Shown piece after piece: positions 53,491 to 62,065 of a stretch of 64,000 nucleotides of DNA. The notes beneath the pieces were generated by a model that was given only the letters and a program-made list of their open reading frames with translations, did not search any database and had not been told where the DNA came from. Within the stretch, counting starts at the first letter, position 1; the number at the start of each line of letters is the position of its first letter. This DNA comes from JAWXCE01 sp033764775 (GTDB taxonomy: Bacteria > Pseudomonadota > Alphaproteobacteria > Rhizobiales > Rhodomicrobiaceae). Made by a program: the position numbers and the translations under genes. The stretch spans positions 62,001-126,000 of the forward strand of contig JANRIQ010000006.1 in the NCBI GenBank assembly GCA_033764775.1, in the 5' to 3' direction.

Positions 53491-53739
53491 CCCCTGTCAT
53501 ACGCATTTTCTTCAGTATTGCGCAAATCCGGCCAATTTGGAGGCAAGTCGTGGGCGCATCGGCGATATCGTCGCCCGAACGGCGGAAAAGCGCCCGCGCG
53601 GCCCCTGCAAACCCGCTTCATCCTTAAAAAAAACCGCCGCGCCCGCGTCCGCATTCACCCCGCGGTAACCGTTCCCGCTGCATAAAGGTAAAGAGTTCGA
53701 CACGTCTGAGTTGTTCTAAGACAGTTGCGAGTGTGTACC

Positions 53740-54315
53740 ATGGGATACGGCGCCGACAAAGCCTCCTCGATCCAGCAAGAATTGCAGACGCTGATGCCTC
53801 GCCTGCACTACTTCGCCGCCGCGCTGACAGGCTCCCGCGCCAGCGCGCTCGATCTGACCGCCACCATCTGCCAGACGGCGCTCGCCCGCGCCGCGCGCGA
53901 CAAAGGGCAAACCCCGCTCCTGTTGTGGACGCTGACCGAGATGCATACGCTCTGGGTGCAGCGCCTCGCCGCCCGCAGCGGACCGCGACGCGGCGAACCG
54001 GCTGAGCCGGAGCTGTTCTTTCCCGCGGCGCCGCGCGGCCGCCCCTCCGCCGCGACGGCGAGCCTTGCGAAATTCATCGCGCATTTGCCGCCCCAGCAGC
54101 GCGGCGCGCTCACACTCGTTTACGGCCTGGGTCTTTCCTATGACGAGGCGGCGGAGGTCTATGGCGCCCCCGTCTCCACGCTGATGACGCGCCTCGCGCG
54201 CTGTCACAAGGCGCTCAGCCGCTGGATGGAGCATCGCGGCGCGCCCGGCCAGGACGAACGCGGCGCAAGCTCGACCCGCAACGCTCATCTTTATTATGAG
54301 GAGCAGGCCGCATGA
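53740..54315 (+). CDS. Divergent ECF-like RNA polymerase sigma factor
   Basis: A 191-residue sigma-70-family protein with a recognisable region 4 (LPPQQRGALTLVYGLGLSYDEAAEVYGAPVSTLMTRLARCHKAL). The region 2-like segment (LMPRLHYFAAALTGSRASALDLTATICQTALARA) lacks the acidic and Gln residues normally seen in the DLVQETF core-binding motif. The interdomain linker is short. The next gene, overlapping by ATGA, is an anti-sigma-like membrane protein, which supports a real regulatory pair. The start at 53740 (MGYGADK) is a guess; a TTG at 53725 is possible. Confidence 0.78.
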   Translation: MGYGADKASSIQQELQTLMPRLHYFAAALTGSRASALDLTATICQTALARAARDKGQTPLLLWTLTEMHTLWVQRLAARSGPRRGEPAEPELFFPAAPRGRPSAATASLAKFIAHLPPQQRGALTLVYGLGLSYDEAAEVYGAPVSTLMTRLARCHKALSRWMEHRGAPGQDERGASSTRNAHLYYEEQAA

Positions 54316-55106
54316 CCCGGCTTTCCGATGAACTGCTTCTGGCTTACGTGGACGGTCAGCTCGACAAGCCGCAGGCCGGCGCCGTCGCCCAACTCGCCCG
54401 CGACGACTACGACATCGCCGCCCGCGTGAAGCGTTTGCAGGAGACGCAAAGCCGCTTCTCGGAAACCTTCAGCGCCATCCTGCGCACCCACGAAGCGCAG
54501 CCCTTCGATGCGGCGATCCGTCTCGATGAGCCGCCCGCGCGCGTGTTCCGGCTCACCGGCGCGCCCTTCGCGGCGATCTTCGCATCCGTGGCGGCCCTTG
54601 TCGTCGTCGGCTACGCGACGCTCGGGCCCTCTGAGCCGACGCCCTCTCTCAAGCTCGCCGAGCGCATCGCCGACGCGCCGGGCGCCTCCCCGTGGCAAAG
54701 CGAGGTCGCAACGCTGCACTCGTTCCTGTCGCGCGACACGCTGACCGCCGGCGAAGGGCCGGGCCGCGACGTGATCGCCATCCAGCTCAGCCAGTTCATC
54801 CCCCGCGCGAGCGCCCTGACGCCGCCGGACTTCACCAAACACGGGCTTACGCTCGCCCGCAGCCAGGTGCTGAACTATCAGGGCGCGCGCTTCATGCAGC
54901 TCGCCTATTCCGGCGCGGAGGAGCAACCGGTCGCCCTCTATGTGATGGCGGGCGGGACTGATGCTCGGCTCACCGACCTGGCGCGGGGCGAGGTGCGGAC
55001 GGTCGGCTGGAGCGCGGGCGGCGTCAGCTATGTGCTCGCCGGGTTTCTTCCGCAGGACGCCATGCGCGCTTTGGCCGTGGCGGCGCAGAACCAACTGGGC
55101 CGTTAA
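54312..55106 (+). CDS. Putative membrane-anchored anti-sigma factor
   Basis: A 264-residue protein beginning MTRLSDELLLAYVDGQLDKPQA, the usual opening of anti-sigma domains, but the zinc HxxxCxxC motif is absent. One membrane helix (GAPFAAIFASVAALVVVGYATLG, about residues 79-101) would put the C-terminal 160 residues in the periplasm as a possible sensor. It is translationally coupled to the sigma gene. The signal it senses is unknown. Confidence 0.78.
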   Translation: MTRLSDELLLAYVDGQLDKPQAGAVAQLARDDYDIAARVKRLQETQSRFSETFSAILRTHEAQPFDAAIRLDEPPARVFRLTGAPFAAIFASVAALVVVGYATLGPSEPTPSLKLAERIADAPGASPWQSEVATLHSFLSRDTLTAGEGPGRDVIAIQLSQFIPRASALTPPDFTKHGLTLARSQVLNYQGARFMQLAYSGAEEQPVALYVMAGGTDARLTDLARGEVRTVGWSAGGVSYVLAGFLPQDAMRALAVAAQNQLGR

Positions 55107-55224
55107 GAGCTGAGACTTTTCACGATTCGTCTCCCATCCAAGCGGGCTTGATGATAGTATTTTGTAACGGCTCGCATTTTTTGGGCCGCACAAAACATTA
55201 CTCACGCCTAAATGGGAGGCTACC

Positions 55225-55650
55225 ATGATCAGAATCGCCCTTGCGGCGGGCATCGTCGCGCTCAGCGCCGGCGCATTGCATGCACAACCGGCAAAAAGCC
55301 CTTGGCCGGCGGACGCTAAACTTTACATCATCTCGCCTAAGAACGGCGAGACTGTCTCCGGCCCTGTGACCGTGCTGTTTGGCCTCAAGGGGCTTGGCGT
55401 GGCCCCGGCTGGCATCGAGAAAGAGAAGACCGGGCACCACCATCTTCTGATCAACACGAAAATCCCTGCAGCGCTCGACGAGGCGATCGTGGCCGACAAG
55501 AACCACGTGCATTTCGGCGGCGGGCAGACGCAGGCCACCATCGAACTTCCGCCGGGCCAGCACACGCTGCAACTGCTGATGGGGGATCACAACCACATTC
55601 CGCACAACCCGCCGCTCGCGTCCGAGGTGGTGACGATCACCGTAAAATAA
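55225..55650 (+). CDS. DUF4399-type periplasmic protein
   Basis: A 141-residue exported protein: signal peptide MIRIALAAGIVALSAGALHA with cleavage before QPAKS. The mature part has KLYIISPKNGETVSGPVTVLFGLKG, the histidine-rich GHHHLLIN, and GQHTLQLLMGDHNHIPHNPP, matching the DUF4399 family. The clustered histidines suggest metal binding, which is inference. It is preceded by GGGAGG. It may be part of the regulon of the adjacent sigma/anti-sigma pair, but no promoter match was found. Confidence 0.82.
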   Translation: MIRIALAAGIVALSAGALHAQPAKSPWPADAKLYIISPKNGETVSGPVTVLFGLKGLGVAPAGIEKEKTGHHHLLINTKIPAALDEAIVADKNHVHFGGGQTQATIELPPGQHTLQLLMGDHNHIPHNPPLASEVVTITVK

Positions 55651-55721
55651 CGCCAAACGGCGGTCGCGGGGGCGCGTTCGACGCCCGCGGCCGCCGCCTC
55701 CGGCCGTGCTGGTTCATAGTC

Positions 55722-57449
55722 ATGCCGCGTTCCATTTCGTGCGAGGTCGTCACCCTCGGCCGCCTCATCCGCTCCACAGACTCATTCCTCGTGCCGCCAT
55801 TCCAGCGCAATTACGCCTGGGGCGAAAAGCAATACAGCGCGTTTTGGGAGGATCTCACCGGCGCCTTCAACGGCGAAGGCGAAATCTTCATCGGCGCCAG
55901 CGTGCTCAAGCCCAGCGCGGCCGCCAACGGGCTGCGCCAGCTCGTGGTGATCGACGGCCAACAACGCCTGACGACGGCCGCCGTGCTGCTCTCGGCGCTC
56001 CGGCATCATCTGCGCGCCCAAGGCTGCGACGCACTCGCCCAGCGCATCGAGACCGAGTTCCTGCGCGGCGTGAACGCCGAGACCGGTCAGCCGGGGCCGC
56101 GCTTCACGCTGAACACCGCCAACAAAAACACCTTCGACGACCACATTTACGGCCTGTCAGCCATCCGCTCCGTGCACGACCAGAAAAAGGGCAAGCGTTC
56201 GTCCAATACGAATGCGCTGCTGCTCGGCTGCTTCATGTTCATGCACAAGAAGATCGGACGCGCCTTGCGCGGCAACGGCCTGACGATCGAGGAATTCGCC
56301 GAGAAAATTCTAGCCGCGCTCGATGAACGGGTCACCCTCATCCATATCGGGGTGGCCGACGACCGCAACGCCTTCGTGCTGTTCGAGACCTTGAACGAGC
56401 GCGGCCTGGAGCTTTCCCAGTGCGACATCGTCAAAAACTACCTGCTGACGCTCGCCGGCGCGAATGCGTCCGCCGCGCTCGCCGCCTGGGACGCGGTCGA
56501 GGACAATCTCCGCGACCAGTCGGTTTCCGATTTCCTGCGCATCCACTGGAGTTCGCGCGGGGAGGCTGCGGCGGAGAAGCACCTGTTTGACGAGATCAAA
56601 TCCACGGTCGGCGACGGCCGCGCGGCGATAGACTATCTGGAGAGTTTGCGCCGCTCGTCCGAGCACGGGGCCGCGCTGCTTGAGCCGGCCCACCCGTTCT
56701 GGCGCCGTTTCCCGGACGCGGAGCGCGCGGCGATGACGGCGTGCGCGCAAGCCTTTCGCAGCTTAAGCGTTTCCCAGCCCTTCACTTTGCTTCTCGCCGC
56801 CCTCGATGCGACCCGCGAAGAGCGCGCCGCCGCGCAAACCGCGCGCTTGATGAGGGCCGTCGTCGCGTTCACCGTCCGCTACACAACCATATGCGGTCTG
56901 GCGCCCAGCCGAGCGGCCGCGGCCTACGTGAAGGCGGCTGCGCAAGTGCGCCGGTCCTCGGAGGTGGACGCGGACGCGCTTTGCGCACGCTTCTTCGCTC
57001 CCCTATGCCCCGACGACGCCGCGTTCGCCGCCGATTTCCGCAACAAGAAGAGCAAGGATAACGCGGTGAGCCGTTATCTTCTGCGAATGCTCAACGACGC
57101 GCTATCGCCCATGGAGTCCGGCGGCGAGGCGGCGCCTGACCAGCTCAGCATCGACCACATCCTGCCGCTCAATCCCTCGCTCGCCTGGCTGCCCGCGAAG
57201 CGTAAATTCAAGGGCGGCTTCGAGGCGCATGTGCACAGGCTCGGCAACATGACCTTGCTCTCGCCCAGCGAGAACCAGCTGCTCGGCAACAAGGGCTTCG
57301 CGGAGAAGAAGACGATCTATCGCGGCGCGTCCGTCGCCATCACCCGGGCGCTCGCCGATATGGAGCACTGGACGCCCAAGGAGATCGACCTGCGCCAGAA
57401 ATGGATGGCGGCCCTCGCGGTCAAGGTGTGGCCGGCGCTCGCGCCTTGA
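55722..57449 (+). CDS. DUF262/DUF1524 protein, GmrSD-like putative defence nuclease
   Basis: A 575-residue protein. The N-terminal DUF262 domain has VPPFQRNYAWG near residues 26-36 and the nucleotide-binding-type motif VVIDGQQRLTT near 74-84; the C-terminal DUF1524 domain has SIDHILPLNPSLAWL near 476 and HRLGNMTLLSPSENQLLGNKGF, an HNH-type nuclease arrangement. The same two domains make GmrSD-type (type IV) restriction enzymes that cut modified phage DNA. It stands alone, with no methyltransferase or other defence gene next to it. Confidence 0.85.
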   Translation: MPRSISCEVVTLGRLIRSTDSFLVPPFQRNYAWGEKQYSAFWEDLTGAFNGEGEIFIGASVLKPSAAANGLRQLVVIDGQQRLTTAAVLLSALRHHLRAQGCDALAQRIETEFLRGVNAETGQPGPRFTLNTANKNTFDDHIYGLSAIRSVHDQKKGKRSSNTNALLLGCFMFMHKKIGRALRGNGLTIEEFAEKILAALDERVTLIHIGVADDRNAFVLFETLNERGLELSQCDIVKNYLLTLAGANASAALAAWDAVEDNLRDQSVSDFLRIHWSSRGEAAAEKHLFDEIKSTVGDGRAAIDYLESLRRSSEHGAALLEPAHPFWRRFPDAERAAMTACAQAFRSLSVSQPFTLLLAALDATREERAAAQTARLMRAVVAFTVRYTTICGLAPSRAAAAYVKAAAQVRRSSEVDADALCARFFAPLCPDDAAFAADFRNKKSKDNAVSRYLLRMLNDALSPMESGGEAAPDQLSIDHILPLNPSLAWLPAKRKFKGGFEAHVHRLGNMTLLSPSENQLLGNKGFAEKKTIYRGASVAITRALADMEHWTPKEIDLRQKWMAALAVKVWPALAP

Positions 57450-57470
57450 CGCCCTCGCGTTGACGTCCGC

Positions 57471-58646
57471 TTAACGCGCCAACTCCCGAACCGCCGCCTC
57501 AAGCCCGTCCTGGGTTAGCGGGAACATGCGGCCCTGCATAATGGACGCGATCATGCCTACCGAGGCGGTATACGCCCAGTGCGCCTCGGGCGCGGGGTTG
57601 AGCCAGACGGCGCTCTTGTAGGTCTCGACCAGACGCGACAGCCACACCTCGCCCGGCTCGTCGTTCCAGTGCTCGACGGAGCCGCCCGGCAAGGCGATCT
57701 CATAAGGGCTCATCGACGCGTCGCCGACGAAGATCAGCTTGTAATCGGGCCCGTAGGTGCGCAGAACGTCCATGGTGGGCGTTCGCTCGGCGTGGCGGCG
57801 GGCGTTGTCACGCCACACCGTTTCATAAACGCAGTTGTGGAAGTAGAAATACTCCAGGTGCTTGAACTCGGAGCGCGCGGCGGTGAACAGCCGCTCCACC
57901 TGCGCCACGTGCCAGTCCATGGAGCCGCCCACATCGAAAAAAGCGAGCACCTTGACCGCGTTGCGCCGCTCGGCCTCGAACCGCAGGTCAAGGTAGCCGC
58001 GATGGGCCGTGGCGTTGATGGTGTCCTCCAGCGCGAGGCGATCCTTGGCGCCGGAGCGAGCGAACTGGCGCAGCCGCCGCAGCGCCACCTGCATGCTCCG
58101 CGCGCCGAGTTGTACGTCGCCGTCCAAGTCTTTGAACTCGCGCTTGTCCCACACTTTCACCGCGCGGAAGTTGCGGTTGCCCGCCTGGCCGATGCGCACG
58201 CCCGCCGGGTTGTAGCCATAGGCGCCGAATGGGGAGGTTCCGCCCGTGCCGATCCATTTCGAGCCGCCCTGGTGCCGCCCCTTCTGCTCTTCGAGGCGCT
58301 TTTTCAGCTCCTCCATGATCTTTTCCCAGCCGCCCAGGGCTTCGATCTCGGCCTTTTCCTCGTCGGTGAGCACGCGCTCGGTCAGCGCCTTCAGCCATTC
58401 CTCGGGGATCGTCTGCGGGGTGAGTTCGGCCGTGGTCTCGACGCCTTGGAACACGCGGGCGAACACCCGGTCGAACTTGTCGAGCAGCCGCTCGTCCTTC
58501 ACCAGCGCGGCGCGCGCAAGGTAATAAAAATCCTCCATGCGCTTGTCGGCCAGGTCGGCGGCGAGCGCCTCCATGAGCATCAGATGCTCCTTCACGCTCA
58601 CCGGCACGCGCGCGCGGCGCAGCTCCTCGAAAAAGGCGAGCAGCAT
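57471..58646 (-). CDS. VWA-domain protein (CoxE-like)
   Basis: A 391-residue protein with an N-terminal helical domain (FFEELRRARVPVSVKEHLMLMEAL) and a C-terminal von Willebrand A domain whose metal site is FFDVGGSMDWH near residues 233-243. It matches proteins annotated as VWA containing CoxE family. Such proteins usually act with a MoxR AAA ATPase as chaperones for metalloenzymes, but no MoxR gene is seen in this window. It overlaps nothing and is followed on the same strand by an unrelated gene upstream at 58650. Confidence 0.88.
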   Translation of the reverse strand: MLLAFFEELRRARVPVSVKEHLMLMEALAADLADKRMEDFYYLARAALVKDERLLDKFDRVFARVFQGVETTAELTPQTIPEEWLKALTERVLTDEEKAEIEALGGWEKIMEELKKRLEEQKGRHQGGSKWIGTGGTSPFGAYGYNPAGVRIGQAGNRNFRAVKVWDKREFKDLDGDVQLGARSMQVALRRLRQFARSGAKDRLALEDTINATAHRGYLDLRFEAERRNAVKVLAFFDVGGSMDWHVAQVERLFTAARSEFKHLEYFYFHNCVYETVWRDNARRHAERTPTMDVLRTYGPDYKLIFVGDASMSPYEIALPGGSVEHWNDEPGEVWLSRLVETYKSAVWLNPAPEAHWAYTASVGMIASIMQGRMFPLTQDGLEAAVRELAR

Positions 58647-58649
58647 TGA

Positions 58650-60710
58650 TCAGCCTCCCGGCTTGCGGCCGAAGCCGAACAGCCGCCGCCCAGCGGGCGG
58701 GGGCGCGGCGGGCGCGGGTTTCGGCGGCGGCGCTGCCTCGGTCTTCGCCATGGGCGCCTCGCTGACCGGCGGCGCCACCTCGGACAGCTTCGACATCAGC
58801 GAGGCGGGCCGGCGCACCGGTTCGCGCGGGCCGAGCGCCTCAAGTTCGAGCGTCTCCAACTCCTCCAAGCGCAGGCGGGCGAGCATGGCGGCGATGGTGT
58901 TTTCCGCGGGCGTTGAGGTCTTCGGCGCGGGCGGAAAGATTTCGACCTCGCTGGCGCGGCTCTTGCCGAAGAGGCGGCGGCGCGGGGCCGTGGGACGCGC
59001 GGTTTGCGTCGGCGCGGTCGCCTGCGGCCGAGGATCGGCCGTGTGTTTGGATTTACGCGCCACGGCCTCGGAGGAACGCGACGGCGTCTTCTCGCGGCGC
59101 GGCCCGTCGGCGATGGGCGGGCTGGATCGCGCCGTCCCGGCCTCCGCATGTTTTTCCACCCTCTCCTGCGGAACAGGCGAAGCGGGCGGCGCGACGGCGT
59201 CGGGCGGCGCCTGACGCAGCCGGTCGAGCGACGGCCAAAGCGGCTTGCGCGCGGGCGCCTTGCCGGCCGGCGGCGCGGCGGGGGGCGGAAGCCGCTGAGG
59301 TTCCGGAGACGGGGACGGCTTTGCGGCGGACTGTTGCTTTTTCGCGGCGGCCCCGGCGCTTTTGCGGCTGCGGAACAAAGCGTCCAGGCGGGCCGCCGTG
59401 GTTGCGGCGTCCTCGGGCCGATCGACGATGGGCGGGACGGATGTGGGCGGAGCGGGCCTCGGTCGCGCCGACGGTTCAGGGACAACCGGCGCAGGCAAGG
59501 GCTGGGTTGTCGCCGGCTCCGCCCGCGCCATGCTCTCGCCCTGTGTCGTGGCGGGCGTCGTGGCGTCCGCGTCGAGCGCGCTTTGCAGGCGCTGCAACGC
59601 CGCGATCATGTGGGCGAGACCCCGCACCAGAAGCCGGCGGCCATCGTCGGCGAGCCCTTTCGAGGTTTCGCGCACCATTTCTGAGCGCCGCGCCAGCTCC
59701 AGGCGCGCGATGAACTGGCGGCCGCGTTCGGTCAGCTCGGGCGCGCGCTGCAGCGCGTCCTGATAACGGGTCTGGATGTCGTAGGCTTTGGCGAGCACAT
59801 GCTGATGGGCCACGATGCTGTCGCGGCCGTGTCGGGCCAGCGCGGACGCGCGCTCGAGCGTGGCCTGCAGACGGCCGGGAAGCTGGTTTCGCGCGCGGCG
59901 CAGCTCGTCGAGCGCTTCGGCGACGGTCGGGGATGAACGCACGGCCCGCGCCGCCAGGCGGATCTGATCGGCCGTCTCCAGCACCTGCGCGCGGAAGGCG
60001 CGGAACTGTCCTGGCGCCGCCCGCGCCGCCGCCACCGGATAGCTGACGATCTCGCGCCACGTGGGCAGCCTTTCGCGCTCCTCCAACGCGGCGAGTTCGG
60101 CCTCGATGTCACGCGCGAAGGCGTCGGCGTCCGCGCGCGCGACCGCGAGCCGAAGGTCGATCAGGTCGTCGCCGCCCGCCGCCTCCGCCGCCCCCTTGAA
60201 CAGCAGTTTGCGGGCGTCCTCGCAGAAGCGCTGGTAGCTGCCGGGGTCGGCGAATGCGTCGCCGAGCGCGGCCGCGTCGTCGATGAGAATGATTTCCGAG
60301 GCGGCCCAGATGTCCCGACGTATTTGCAGGATCTCGGTGAGCGGCGCGCAGTCGTCCACGCCTAGCAAGGCCTTCAGATCGCGCCCGACGACGCGCGCGG
60401 CGTCAAAAAACGGCCCCTCGCTTTGAACGCGGCGCAGGAGAGCGGTGGCCGCGTTGCGGAGCCGCGCGTTTTCATCCTCGCCGTCCGCCGCCTCGGCTGA
60501 ATCGCCAGCGGCAGCGGCCTCGGGCTCGTCCCCCGCCCGAATGCGGTCGTAGACGGCCTGGGCGTCGCGCACGGTCTCGCCCGCCCTCGCGATCAGTTGG
60601 CGCTGGCGGAGCCGTTTGCGGCGTTGCCCCTCCCGATGGGCCCACCACAGCGAAACGCTCACCCCCAGCCACAAGGCGATGACAACGGCGAATGACGACA
60701 ACTCCGGCAT
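58650..60710 (-). CDS. Membrane-anchored protein with Pro/Ala-rich disordered half, unknown function
   Basis: I do not recognise this 686-residue protein. The ATG at 60710 (after AGGGAG) gives an N-terminal membrane helix (SFAVVIALWLGVSVSLWWAH) followed by arginines, so the rest is cytoplasmic. Residues about 25-400 are long amphipathic helices, likely coiled coil; residues about 400-686 are Pro/Ala/Lys/Arg-rich and disordered, with repeated basic RRLFGFGRK/RRRLFGKSR patches (near 610 and the C-terminus). It lies only 3 bases before the VWA gene start on the same strand and so is probably cotranscribed with it. Confidence 0.7.
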   Translation of the reverse strand: MPELSSFAVVIALWLGVSVSLWWAHREGQRRKRLRQRQLIARAGETVRDAQAVYDRIRAGDEPEAAAAGDSAEAADGEDENARLRNAATALLRRVQSEGPFFDAARVVGRDLKALLGVDDCAPLTEILQIRRDIWAASEIILIDDAAALGDAFADPGSYQRFCEDARKLLFKGAAEAAGGDDLIDLRLAVARADADAFARDIEAELAALEERERLPTWREIVSYPVAAARAAPGQFRAFRAQVLETADQIRLAARAVRSSPTVAEALDELRRARNQLPGRLQATLERASALARHGRDSIVAHQHVLAKAYDIQTRYQDALQRAPELTERGRQFIARLELARRSEMVRETSKGLADDGRRLLVRGLAHMIAALQRLQSALDADATTPATTQGESMARAEPATTQPLPAPVVPEPSARPRPAPPTSVPPIVDRPEDAATTAARLDALFRSRKSAGAAAKKQQSAAKPSPSPEPQRLPPPAAPPAGKAPARKPLWPSLDRLRQAPPDAVAPPASPVPQERVEKHAEAGTARSSPPIADGPRREKTPSRSSEAVARKSKHTADPRPQATAPTQTARPTAPRRRLFGKSRASEVEIFPPAPKTSTPAENTIAAMLARLRLEELETLELEALGPREPVRRPASLMSKLSEVAPPVSEAPMAKTEAAPPPKPAPAAPPPAGRRLFGFGRKPGG

Positions 60711-60858
60711 GTCTCCCTTCAAGCGCGCCGATCCGCCACGAAGCGGGCGCGCTCGGACGTTATGCGGCCTTTGGCGGCGTTCGGCCACCCAACCCGCCGC
60801 TCCCGCCGCGAGTTTCCCGCAGGTTTTCGCCGGCCGGACGGCGGCCGCGCGCGGAAGT

Positions 60859-61851
60859 TCAGTCCGATCCCCCGTCCAGTTCCGACCTCGTCTCCCCCGG
60901 CGCGCCGAAATGCGAGAAATAGCGTGGGTCGATGGCCTCGATCGGCAGAATCACCAGCACGTCCGTAGTGCCGAATTGCCTGTCGACGACCGCGCCGTCG
61001 CCCACATACGCGCCGAGCCGAAGATAGCCCTTGATGAGCGGCGGCATCGCTTTCAGCGCCGCTTTGGCGTCGATTTCCTCGGGTTTCATCATGTTCATGT
61101 CGACGAACAGCTTGGGGTGGGCCTTCACGCGCCATTCCTCAGGCGCCCTGGCGCGGTGGTAAAGAAAACTGAGCGCCAGCGCGTGCTTTTCCGGATCGAC
61201 GCCGGGGAAGCTCGCGCAGCCGATCATCACGTGGCCGCCGTGTTCCCGCACATAGGTCCACAGCCCGTGCCAGAGCAGCTCGACCGTGCGGCGATTGCGA
61301 TACGGTTTGAGCACGCAGGATCGCCCGAGTTCGACGAAGCGGTGGGTGGCGCGCTTGGCGGCGACGAGCGGCGCGATGTCGTACTCACCTTGCGTGTAGA
61401 AGCCGCCATGCTTTTCGGCCACTTCCTGGCGCAGAACGCGGTAGGTGCCGACGACGCGGGCGCGCTTCAACCAGTTTTTCTTGCGCGCCGCCGGGGTCCC
61501 CTTATCGACCACAAGCAGGTGATCGCAGATCTGATCGTATTTGTCCTCGTCGCGGCGGCTGAGCTTGGCGCGCAGGCCAGGCGTAGCGGCCATCTCCTCG
61601 TAAAAGACCTGGTAGCGCAGTTTCTGCGCCCGGCGCAGATCGCCCCGCGTGCGAGCGAGCCGCACCTCAAGGCCGCCGATGGCGCCGTAGATTTTCTGCG
61701 GGCGGCCGTAGGGGACGATGGGCAGCTTGCCGGGGCGTTTCGGCTTTTTGCCGATGGGCCGGGGGACGAGCGCGAACAGGCCGCGGGCCGAGGCTCGGGC
61801 GCGCCGTGGCGACTTGAACCGGCTCACCAGTCGGCGCGGGCTGAGGACCAT
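60859..61851 (-). CDS. OlsB-like GNAT acyltransferase
   Basis: A 330-residue member of the hemolysin-like acyltransferase family that includes OlsB, which acylates ornithine to make lyso-ornithine lipid. The basic N-terminus is about 50 residues long. The family core shows LRYQVFYEEMAATPG, DQICDHLLVVDKG, VGTYRVLRQEVAEKHGGFYTQGEYDI, FVELGRSCVLKPYRNRRTVELLW and IGCASFPGVDPEKHALALSFLYH. Typical of alphaproteobacteria. No olsA partner is adjacent, so ornithine-lipid synthesis is inferred from the family only. Confidence 0.87.
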   Translation of the reverse strand: MVLSPRRLVSRFKSPRRARASARGLFALVPRPIGKKPKRPGKLPIVPYGRPQKIYGAIGGLEVRLARTRGDLRRAQKLRYQVFYEEMAATPGLRAKLSRRDEDKYDQICDHLLVVDKGTPAARKKNWLKRARVVGTYRVLRQEVAEKHGGFYTQGEYDIAPLVAAKRATHRFVELGRSCVLKPYRNRRTVELLWHGLWTYVREHGGHVMIGCASFPGVDPEKHALALSFLYHRARAPEEWRVKAHPKLFVDMNMMKPEEIDAKAALKAMPPLIKGYLRLGAYVGDGAVVDRQFGTTDVLVILPIEAIDPRYFSHFGAPGETRSELDGGSD

Positions 61852-62065
61852 GCGTTATCCCAATCCTGTCATCATGATCGCCGCGCAAGGGAATTTAGCG
61901 ACGCGGACGCCCGCATCCTTCACAAAACGGCGTTTCAGCCTAGCCTTTGCCGCGCGCGCCGTCACGGCTTATTCCGCGCCGCCCCGGACTTGTCAGCTGC
62001 GGCATGGGGCGCTCGCCGGCGCACCGTTGCGGGCCCCCAAACAGGGATGGCGCAAGCGCCATGCC

